Assembly (NCBI RefSeq): GCF_000237925.1 | Contig: NW_017386101.1 | Coordinates: forward strand, 206,660 to 270,659 | DNA: 64,000 nucleotides | Direction of reading: 5' to 3' | From: Schistosoma mansoni | Taxonomy: Eukaryota; Platyhelminthes; Trematoda; Strigeidida; Schistosomatidae | Part shown: piece after piece, positions 62,301 to 64,000 of the stretch | Position numbering within the stretch: position 1 is the first letter of the stretch | Layout of the letters: every line of letters starts with the position of its first letter | Position numbers and translations under genes: made by a program | The notes under the pieces: generated by a model | Database searches by the model: none | Told to the model about the DNA's origin: nothing | Seen by the model: the letters and a program-made list of their open reading frames with translations, nothing else

Positions 62301-62881
62301 ACCTAGCTTCAATTGACTCATGGATTCAACTAAAGAATTTCGAATGTTACGACGCATTATAGTTCAATTATGTTAGATATCAATATTCTAAGCAATACTG
62401 TTACGTACAGGATTGTACCATGACTATGAAATTATAAACCTCATTTGTTTTTATGCAATTTTACTGTACCTAGTATCAACATTAACAGTAAAATGGGATG
62501 ATCCCGAAGTACAGGAATCAACATAGCAAATTGAATAACTGGAAACTAGAAATTATACATTTTCATGTTTACATGTAAATTAAAACAAAAACAGACAAAT
62601 CCACTTTAATCGACAATTTTCGATATTCTAAACTTACTTCAGTAGAAGTCTATTTAAATCATACAAAAGTTTAAATAAACTGCAATGTATCTTACCTTCC
62701 GTTAAGTGTTGGCATAACAAGACCGATTGTTACACACAGACCAATAGACATAAATAGTGACGCAGCAACAGTAACACAAGCGCTTAAAGCTAAACCCCAT
62801 TTTGATTTGACCATTTCCCGAGATCTACCCCCTTCCCCTACACGCCGCTCTTCCGATCTCAAAACAATGTAATTTAGAAAC
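31979..62881 (-). CDS. SCAP: SREBP cleavage-activating protein (SCAP), 3' part of gene, 5' exons outside window
   Basis: SCAP binds sterol and Insig in the ER membrane and escorts SREBP to the Golgi. Supported exons, 5' to 3': 62881-62696, 59358-59246, 58707-58517, 56431-56095, 49011-48745, 47225-46920, 44644-44580, 42948-42878, 40941-40778, 38165-37919, 37374-37294, 35844-35763, 35701-35430, 33982-33914, 32335-31979. All joins agree in phase except 56095 to 49011, where lumenal-loop exon(s) are missing. The sterol-sensing domain shows [52 protein letters not shown] and [11 protein letters not shown]. Then comes MELSDL, the counterpart of the COPII-binding MELADL. One membrane segment (48.8-48.9 kb) precedes a WD40 domain with [31 protein letters not shown] and [12 protein letters not shown]. 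About 920 residues are visible against roughly 1280 in vertebrates. Adapter sequence contaminates the first exon. Confidence 0.92.
32336..33913. other. SCAP intron, nothing further seen
   Basis: No repeat or exon recognised. The 74-codon frame at 33207-32983 lacks motif support. Confidence 0.5.
33914..33982 (-). CDS. SCAP: SCAP exon: WD40 end
   Basis: Acceptor TTATTGTAG, donor GTCAGT. 69 nt, phase 0 to 0. [20 protein letters not shown], then GDQ. Confidence 0.85.
34101..34589. repeat. Nested foldback element
   Basis: Two inverted pairs occur together. 34101-34125 pairs with 34368-34392 (two mismatches in 25). 34229-34322 pairs with 34496-34589 (blocks GGTGGTTGGA, GTGCTAC, TCAGCAAG and AATCTTGAGGGA, more diverged). 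It is GC-richer than its surroundings, has no coding frame, and lies in a SCAP intron. Confidence 0.7.
34590..35429. other. SCAP intron, nothing further seen
   Basis: AT-rich; the 64-codon frame at 34858-34664 has no motif. Confidence 0.5.
35430..35701 (-). CDS. SCAP: SCAP exon: WD40 blades
   Basis: Acceptor TTGATCTTAG, donor GTGAGT. 272 nt, phase 1 to 0. Ends [18 protein letters not shown], then [11 protein letters not shown], a textbook WD40 repeat. Confidence 0.88.
35763..35844 (-). CDS. SCAP: SCAP exon before a very short intron
   Basis: Acceptor ACTCTTAG, donor GTGTAA. 82 nt, phase 0 to 1. [19 protein letters not shown] resembles a WD strand. Reading straight on hits a stop, so a 61-nt intron (35762-35702) is proposed. 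Confidence 0.7.
36055..36655 (-). mobile_element. RTE retrotransposon 3' end
   Basis: Frame 36494-36186 reads [34 protein letters not shown] and [15 protein letters not shown], with the 3'-UTR shared with 28190-28400 and 29040-29250. The 5' side ends abruptly at 36655 where an unrelated plus-strand repeat begins. Confidence 0.8.
36656..37080 (+). repeat. Dispersed repeat (CCGTTGCTGCTA family), short form
   Basis: 425 bp, nearly identical to 45492-46057 except that an internal segment of about 136 bp is absent. Landmarks are CTTGACGTGGTGGTCCGGCT, CGTACTGCCCACTGTACAG and TCAAGACCACTGTATTCA. GC-richer than its surroundings. It is probably a part of a retroelement; I see no protein domain. Confidence 0.75.
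37294..37374 (-). CDS. SCAP: SCAP exon: WD40 blade
   Basis: Acceptor TAATTTAG, donor GTAAGT. 81 nt, phase 0 to 0. [20 protein letters not shown] then LCMNLNR. Confidence 0.85.
37735..37815 (-). repeat. SMalpha hammerhead relic
   Basis: Minus-strand GTACATCCAGCTGACGAG, then GAAAGGCC and ATCCTGAATTTCACTT, follows the SMalpha ribozyme order. Stem II no longer pairs well (CTCC against GGCA) and the cleavage triplet is ATC. Probably inactive. Confidence 0.6.
37919..38165 (-). CDS. SCAP: SCAP exon: WD40 blades
   Basis: Acceptor TTCTTTTAG, donor GTAAGT. 247 nt, phase 2 to 0. [17 protein letters not shown] is followed by [11 protein letters not shown] and [12 protein letters not shown], the last a clear WD repeat strand. 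Confidence 0.9.
38242..38655 (+). repeat. Solo LTR with 5-bp target duplication
   Basis: 414 bp with TG...CA ends (TGTTGGGGATGTTAAATCC to GATATAACA) flanked by GAATT on both sides (38237-38241, 38656-38660). A TATA-like GTATATATACG lies near 38455. It is in a SCAP intron. The TGTTGGG(G)ATG start resembles the LTR at 25508-25891, but the interior differs. Confidence 0.85.
39040..39800 (+). mobile_element. RTE-clade (SR2-like) retrotransposon, 3' part
   Basis: From 39070 the frame reads [19 protein letters not shown] and continues past a stop near 39210 into 39266-39886, which contains [42 protein letters not shown] and [19 protein letters not shown]. It ends near 39800 with GTAAGTATGTAAG, the SR2-like 3' terminus. 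Homologous to 2955-3823. The 5' part with the catalytic box is missing. Confidence 0.85.
40002..40524 (-). repeat. 520-bp SINE-like repeat, copy C
   Basis: Full length on the minus strand, with the ATTTATTTATTTAAACAC tail at the left and the CCAAATGCCCTGGTACAGCT head at the right. In a SCAP intron. Confidence 0.85.
40778..40941 (-). CDS. SCAP: SCAP exon: WD40 blade
   Basis: Acceptor TTATTATAG, donor GTAACT. 164 nt, phase 0 to 2. Starts [13 protein letters not shown], ends [13 protein letters not shown]. Confidence 0.85.
41000..42450. other. SCAP intron, nothing further seen
   Basis: AT-rich with no recognised repeat or exon. Confidence 0.5.
42455..42775 (-). mobile_element. RTE 3' relic
   Basis: GTTGCCATACCTGATTAGCA through GAGCCATATCATTCCAAGTC and ACACCCGTTAACATGGCTCA follows the 3'-UTR and C-terminus of the RTE copies at 29040 and 36055, heavily diverged. 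It abuts a SCAP exon. Confidence 0.55.
42878..42948 (-). CDS. SCAP: SCAP exon: WD40 blade
   Basis: Acceptor TTATTAG, donor GTAAGC. 71 nt, phase 1 to 0. [19 protein letters not shown], then TIE continues into IWNCESG of the next exon. It closely matches the vertebrate IWSLELQGNLIVVGRSSG blade. Confidence 0.9.
43500..43740 (-). mobile_element. RTE 3' relic, weak
   Basis: GTGACCACTGGTTGCGATTA, the GTTAGTAGTCTGAACC block and a GATTTTCCATCATAACCTAG block parallel the RTE C-terminal region (compare 36270-36530). Confidence 0.4.
44265..44395 (-). repeat. tRNA-like SINE fragment, weak
   Basis: On the minus strand an A-box-like TGGTCAGTGGTTAGGTCA is followed by a B-box-like TAGTTCAAACCTTG. It does not fold as a full tRNA by eye, so I treat it as a SINE head remnant. 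Confidence 0.3.
44580..44644 (-). CDS. SCAP: SCAP small exon
   Basis: Acceptor TTCTTTAG, donor GTAAGTAC. 65 nt, phase 2 to 1. Reads [20 protein letters not shown], probably a loop in the propeller. Confidence 0.75.
44700..45490. other. SCAP intron, nothing further seen
   Basis: No recognisable repeat or exon. Confidence 0.5.
45492..46057 (+). repeat. Dispersed repeat (CCGTTGCTGCTA family), long form
   Basis: Same repeat as 36656-37080 but with an extra internal segment, about 45824-45962. The segment begins GTAAGGTCCC and ends TTTCCTTTTCAG, so it looks like an intron by its borders. Outside it the two copies match almost base for base. Confidence 0.75.
46311..46425. repeat. Short foldback (35-bp arms)
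   Basis: GTAGAGTTGAAAAGAAATGC...ACGACACCATA (46311-46346) pairs with TATGGTGTCGT...GAGCTCTAC (46390-46425) with few mismatches. The loop is about 43 bp. A miniature foldback transposon remnant or cruciform is possible. Confidence 0.7.
46540..46860 (-). mobile_element. RTE 3' relic, weak
   Basis: CTCAGCCATGTCACTCGATC, then TCTCCAATCATTGATTACTT matches the end of the RTE reading frame (compare 36240-36280). Confidence 0.45.
46920..47225 (-). CDS. SCAP: SCAP exon: start of WD40 domain
   Basis: Acceptor TTTTCATAG, donor GTATTA. 306 nt, phase 2 to 2. Includes [12 protein letters not shown] and ends in the WD-like [18 protein letters not shown]. Confidence 0.88.
47226..48380. other. SCAP intron, nothing further seen
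   Basis: AT-rich without recognised features. Confidence 0.5.
48385..48450 (-). repeat. Eroded SMalpha hammerhead relic
   Basis: Minus-strand CGTCCAGCAGACGTGTCCTA, then AATGGAATGAATTGC lies in the order of the SMalpha ribozyme core, with both core boxes damaged. Confidence 0.45.
48745..49011 (-). CDS. SCAP: SCAP exon: last membrane segment
   Basis: Acceptor TTGAACTAG, donor GTTAGT. 267 nt, phase 2 to 2. A basic stretch ([11 protein letters not shown]) is followed by about 23 hydrophobic residues around [19 protein letters not shown], matching the final transmembrane helix before the WD40 domain. Confidence 0.82.
49062..49578 (-). repeat. 520-bp SINE-like repeat, copy D
   Basis: Near full length. 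The tail is eroded (TTATTTGGAAACATAAATAT instead of the TTTATTTAAACACATAAATA of the other copies). Head CCCAAATGCCCTGGTACGG on the minus strand. Confidence 0.85.
51013..51212. other. Assembly gap (N)
   Basis: 200 N in the SCAP intron where lumenal-loop coding sequence is missing. The right flank is the 3' end of a SINE. Confidence 0.99.
51213..51285 (+). repeat. 3' fragment of a ribozyme SINE
   Basis: TACTTCCAAGTTTTTAATGA then GATGATTTAGCTGAGATCAT is a diverged copy of the SINE tail seen at 11260-11320; the rest would be in the gap. Confidence 0.5.
52478..52735 (+). repeat. Dispersed CTACTTATAT repeat, copy 3
   Basis: ATACTGTGGTGTATGCTACT, a short hairpin (CTACTTATAT with ATATAAGTAG) and AACTGAAGGAAGATG, then TTTAATGTATGGTTATTATA. 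Close to 59459-59735. Confidence 0.75.
52867..53039 (+). CDS. Candidate plus-strand terminal exon inside a SCAP intron
   Basis: Acceptor ATATTCACTAG at 52866. It is open in the phase-1 frame for 57 codons to TAG (53037-53039). Very basic: QRTRRTRC, then [37 protein letters not shown] and YIHGG. I recognise no family. It directly follows the dispersed repeat at 52478-52735 and no partner exon was found, so it may be a nested gene, an exon from a retrocopy or chance. Confidence 0.35.
53281..53803 (-). repeat. 520-bp SINE-like repeat, copy E
   Basis: Full length with the TTTATTTTATTTAAACACAT tail and the GAACACCCTGGTACGGCCG head on the minus strand. Confidence 0.85.
53821..53988 (-). CDS. Candidate SCAP lumenal-loop exon (uncertain)
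   Basis: Acceptor ATATCCTAACAG and donor GTTAGT frame 168 nt, open in one frame ([20 protein letters not shown], then [11 protein letters not shown]). Its end phase (2) fits the next exon at 49011, but its start phase (2) does not fit 56095 (phase 1). It therefore needs another exon between, or it is not coding. It lies 17 bp from a SINE-like repeat. Confidence 0.3.
54361..55560 (-). mobile_element. Penelope-like element: reverse transcriptase plus GIY-YIG endonuclease
   Basis: On the minus strand a reverse transcriptase block runs from about 55560. [16 protein letters not shown] is followed by a frameshift, then frame 55494-54868 with [33 protein letters not shown], the catalytic QYRDDT and [20 protein letters not shown]. 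After a stop-broken linker (about 54870-54700) comes [20 protein letters not shown], with the endonuclease's YIG, then [14 protein letters not shown] and [10 protein letters not shown] (54621-54361). The DGV-PLGP junction seems to lack about four residues usual in this family. The RT-then-GIY-YIG order is diagnostic for Penelope-like elements. Frameshifts make the copy dead. It lies in a SCAP intron. Confidence 0.85.
55561..56094. other. SCAP intron, nothing further seen
   Basis: No exon or repeat recognised apart from the Penelope edge. Confidence 0.5.
56095..56431 (-). CDS. SCAP: SCAP exon: COPII motif and cytosolic loop
   Basis: Acceptor GTCCTAG, donor GTAAGT. 337 nt, phase 0 to 1. It begins LSDL, completing MELSDL across the junction. 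It continues through a Ser/Pro-rich stretch to [11 protein letters not shown], which resembles the vertebrate FLARTRLAQRL just before the next membrane segment. Confidence 0.88.
56432..57271. other. SCAP intron; possible tRNA-like remnant
   Basis: Mostly featureless. At 56960-56890 the minus strand has ATCAGTGGGTTAAATG, then GAGTTCGACCCC, an A-box/B-box-like pair, probably a SINE head. Confidence 0.35.
57272..57848 (+). repeat. Solo LTR with 5-bp target duplication
   Basis: 577 bp with TG...CA ends (TGTTATATAG to CATGACA) flanked by ACCAC on both sides (57267-57271 and 57849-57853). The TATA-like TGATATATAAAC lies near 57560. Sequence order matches the inverted LTR-like arms at 5086-5648 and 6839-7349, so it defines the full LTR of that family. 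In a SCAP intron. Confidence 0.88.
57990..58205 (-). mobile_element. RTE 3' relic
   Basis: Read on the minus strand, a PGDGRTHCL block, then [11 protein letters not shown] and [10 protein letters not shown] align with the C-terminus GPRDGVTQWLETLSD...RSQW of the RTE copy at 13083-14572, with stops. Confidence 0.65.
58517..58707 (-). CDS. SCAP: SCAP exon: sterol-sensing domain end
   Basis: Acceptor AAAAATAG, donor GTAAGT. 191 nt, phase 1 to 0. Reads [15 protein letters not shown], two hydrophobic segments, [18 protein letters not shown] and SVDIRME. The Asp of VDIR matches the vertebrate Asp443 region used for SCAP regulation. Confidence 0.92.
59246..59358 (-). CDS. SCAP: SCAP exon: sterol-sensing domain middle
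   Basis: Acceptor TTCTTTAG, donor GTTAGT. 113 nt, phase 2 to 1. Reads [25 protein letters not shown] and [12 protein letters not shown], almost colinear with vertebrate SCAP. Confidence 0.92.
59459..59735 (+). repeat. Dispersed CTACTTATAT repeat, copy 4
   Basis: TTATGGTGTATGCTACTTAT, the AGATATAAGTAGTATG hairpin arm, GACAACTGAAGGAAGATG, then TTTATTGCATGGTTATCATA. Closest to 52478-52735. Confidence 0.75.
59842..60365 (+). repeat. 520-bp SINE-like repeat, copy F
   Basis: The most complete plus-strand copy. Head GTGCCCCCAAATGCTCTGG, middle AACCGGGTTGGTGGACACGG, tail TTTAAATAAATAAATACG. Confidence 0.88.
60602..60907. repeat. Palindromic element carrying an SMalpha ribozyme relic in its loop
   Basis: Arms 60606-60696 and 60814-60904 are inverted copies (about 91 bp, roughly 80 percent identical by eye), beginning GGTTG(T/C)TTGAATCTTCC and ending GATTGCCTCGATATT. 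The 117-bp loop holds a minus-strand hammerhead relic: CAAATAGGACGAAACGC and the cleavage-like GTC are intact, but the first core box and one stem I strand are damaged. Confidence 0.8.
60935..61120 (+). repeat. SMalpha-type SINE, full length
   Basis: tRNA-like head with A-box-like AGTAGCCAAGTGGATAACGC (60961-60980) and B-box-like GGGTTTGAGTCCC (61006-61018). It is followed by a hammerhead remnant with AATGACGAG (first core C lost), GATGAAATGC and the tail TTGCTAGCTACTGTCCATC. Ribozyme cleavage is not expected. Confidence 0.8.
61596..61620. repeat. Perfect short hairpin
   Basis: TACCTGGTTAC and GTAACCAGGTA are perfect 11-bp inverted copies around GAT. No known role. Confidence 0.8.
61721..61791. 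repeat. 33-bp direct repeat, period 38
   Basis: TTAACTATTAAACAAATACT... occurs at 61721 and again at 61759 with one difference in 33 bases, a recent local duplication. Confidence 0.85.
61845..61980 (-). repeat. Ribozyme SINE, 3' part, inverted partner of 62140-62330
   Basis: The minus strand carries a hammerhead (61962-61916) and the tail GGTGGTCTAGCTTTAATTAG. The tRNA-like head is not clear. It lies head-to-head with the next SINE. Confidence 0.75.
61916..61962 (-). ncRNA. Hammerhead ribozyme, core intact
   Basis: On the minus strand CTGAGGA (61956-61950) and GAAA (61934-61931) are present. Stem II is a good hairpin (TCCTA with TAGGA). The cleavage triplet is GTT (61925-61923), and stem I strands ACTG and CAGT directly flank core and cleavage site. 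This is the most complete ribozyme core in the window. Stem III is short and imperfect, so activity may be weak. Confidence 0.75.
62140..62330 (+). repeat. tRNA-headed ribozyme SINE, ribozyme mutated
   Basis: Head with A-box-like AGTGGTTTAGAGGTTAAACA and B-box-like GGGTTCGAATC (62202-62212). In the hammerhead part (62237-62282) the first core base is changed (ATGAGGA), and GAAA has become GACA. The tail is TAGCTTCAATTGACTCATGG. Confidence 0.8.
62696..62881 (-). CDS. SCAP: SCAP exon: start of the sterol-sensing domain, with adapter inside
   Basis: Acceptor TATATTTTAG before 62881, donor GTAAGATAC after 62696. It reads FLNYIVL, then 14 adapter-coded residues, then [40 protein letters not shown]. 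The YIV stretch aligns with the vertebrate YIYF motif (Tyr298 region) that contacts Insig. A few true residues between YIVL and EMVK must be missing. Confidence 0.9.
62818..62859 (-). other. Illumina adapter read-through assembled in the genome
   Basis: On the minus strand it starts AGATCGGAAGAGCGGCGTGT and ends GTAGATCTCGG. This is the standard Illumina universal-adapter complement with four substitutions in 42 bases, all towards G on this strand. It is sequencing artefact, not biology. Confidence 0.95.
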
Positions 62882-63898
62882 CTAAAATATAATGAACGGA
62901 TTACTCAAGTAAAAGTCTGATAGAATAAATAAACCTATTCTTATTTTGACCATCTGTTAATAGTATGCAGAGCATTTTATGTCTAAAATTGGACGGAAAA
63001 ACAGTACGGTAGACGGATACGACTTTAATGGATATGGTCTTCAAAGTAATTCAAGTTTGTTTTAACAACCTGTTAAGTCTTTTTATTCAGCCTAGAGTAC
63101 CCCCCTTATACTCTATAGTACACTTGAACATCACGTTACTTGAATGCTTCCCAAATTAAAACGCGACTTGGACAGAACATAAATATATTCCAAGTCAAAA
63201 TAAGAAGTTAAAGCAACAAAGCTTCAGTGTACATCCGAAACTTTACACAGGAATATTCTAGTCTTTCTAGTTCATCCGCTAGCGCTGATTGGTCGAAAAT
63301 GGACCAACTAGAGGTCTCCAACGTTATTTTGCCTGAAATATCCTTTGATAAAACCTGTCCTACCAACACATCCTAATAAACATTGAATTCATTCTATTAA
63401 ACTTGCCAGTAAACTGCAATAAAGCAAACACAAATACATGATTTACCACAATCAAGCGGGTTTATCAGGACCCTATAGCAGAGGGAGAAAACTCATGATT
63501 ATTATTATCTAACAATGAAACATCAGACTAATCATGAACTGGAAAATTTGGAAGTGTTTTACAGCTTAAAAGTGAGACCTTGTTCAGCAAAACATCTGAT
63601 TATGAGAATATCAAGCTCTCACAAAGAGTTTAGAGAAAATGTTATCCATTAATGCTTATTTTATTCAACAGTGTTATGAAAAAGACGAGTATTTAAAATC
63701 CAGATAGTATGAAAATAAGTAGAACAGAATAGTAATTATTACGTTGAACACTTATCAGACAAAAGGTAAGAACCCTAAACAGCACCCATCAGGCCCCGTC
63801 TATTGTTTCACAATATAAGAAATCTCACTCCGAAACGGTGAGTTTCTACAAACCGAGAGTAGAAAAGTGAATTGTTACTCAGATAACTTAATGAATCA
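62882..63898. other. SCAP intron or upstream, nothing firm
   Basis: I searched for the preceding SCAP exon and found none. A GTATAAGG/AATAAAAAG-bearing part on the minus strand (63330-63070) might be another LTR relic, but I found no ends. Confidence 0.4.
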
Positions 63899-64000
63899 TA
63901 TTGTGGTGTGTGCTACTGATGTCAACAGATATGAGTAGTATGTATCATCAATCGACAGTGAAATGCCTGGACGCAGAACCTTAAGATCGAAGAAAAAAGA
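63899..64000 (+). repeat. Dispersed CTACTTATAT repeat, copy 5, cut by the window edge
   Basis: ATTGTGGTGTGTGCTACTGA, then ACAGATATGAGTAGTATGTA and a GACAGTGAAATGCCTGG block match the start of the other copies. Confidence 0.7.

Noticed and set aside
63070-63330. Possible further LTR with TATA-like and AATAAA motifs on the minus strand
   Set aside because: No TG/CA ends or target duplication found.
1-64000. CRISPR arrays, bacterial operons, rRNA genes
   Set aside because: None seen; the repeats are dispersed eukaryotic elements and microsatellites without regular spacers.

Overview
This window looks like a schistosome blood-fluke nuclear genome (genus Schistosoma; I do not assign a species). 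It is AT-rich, with long introns, GT-AG splicing and a typical schistosome repeat set. That set includes SMalpha-type SINEs with a tRNA-like head and a hammerhead ribozyme, RTE/SR2-like and CR1-like non-LTR elements with many 5'-truncated copies, Penelope-like elements, a Merlin DNA-transposon relic and solo LTRs. Nothing looks bacterial. Six runs of N interrupt the sequence.

Layout. 1-15 kb is almost entirely mobile DNA: a CR1-like element with a PHD finger and endonuclease, an SR2-like RTE copy, a 509-bp inverted pair of LTR sequences beside a gap, an SMalpha SINE, and an RTE element whose middle is missing. 15.8-28.9 kb holds five plus-strand exons. Four join in phase; the fifth reads to a stop but does not join in phase. 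I do not recognise the protein. 28.2-31.4 kb, between the two convergent genes, holds RTE 3' ends and the Merlin relic. 31.98-62.88 kb is the minus-strand 3' part of one large gene that I identify as SCAP, the sterol-sensing escort protein of SREBP. Its sterol-sensing domain is encoded at 62.9-56.1 kb, its last membrane segment at about 48.8 kb and its WD40 domain at 47.2-32.0 kb. The first exons lie beyond the right edge, and part of the lumenal loop is not confidently found.

SCAP introns carry most of the other repeats: six solo or partial copies of a roughly 520-bp SINE-like element in the window that shares its 3' tail with an RTE element, a Penelope-like element, two solo LTRs with perfect 5-bp target duplications (a third lies in the plus-strand gene's region), foldback elements and more ribozyme SINEs. 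A possible plus-strand terminal exon lies inside a SCAP intron.

The sharpest single observation is technical: 42 bases of Illumina adapter read-through (62818-62859) are assembled inside the SCAP sterol-sensing exon. They stay in frame and would place 14 false residues in any predicted protein. The most interesting biology is SCAP in a lineage known not to make sterols, with a MELADL-type COPII motif (MELSDL) that appears one residue closer to the membrane than in vertebrates, and several differently decayed hammerhead-ribozyme SINE arrangements.
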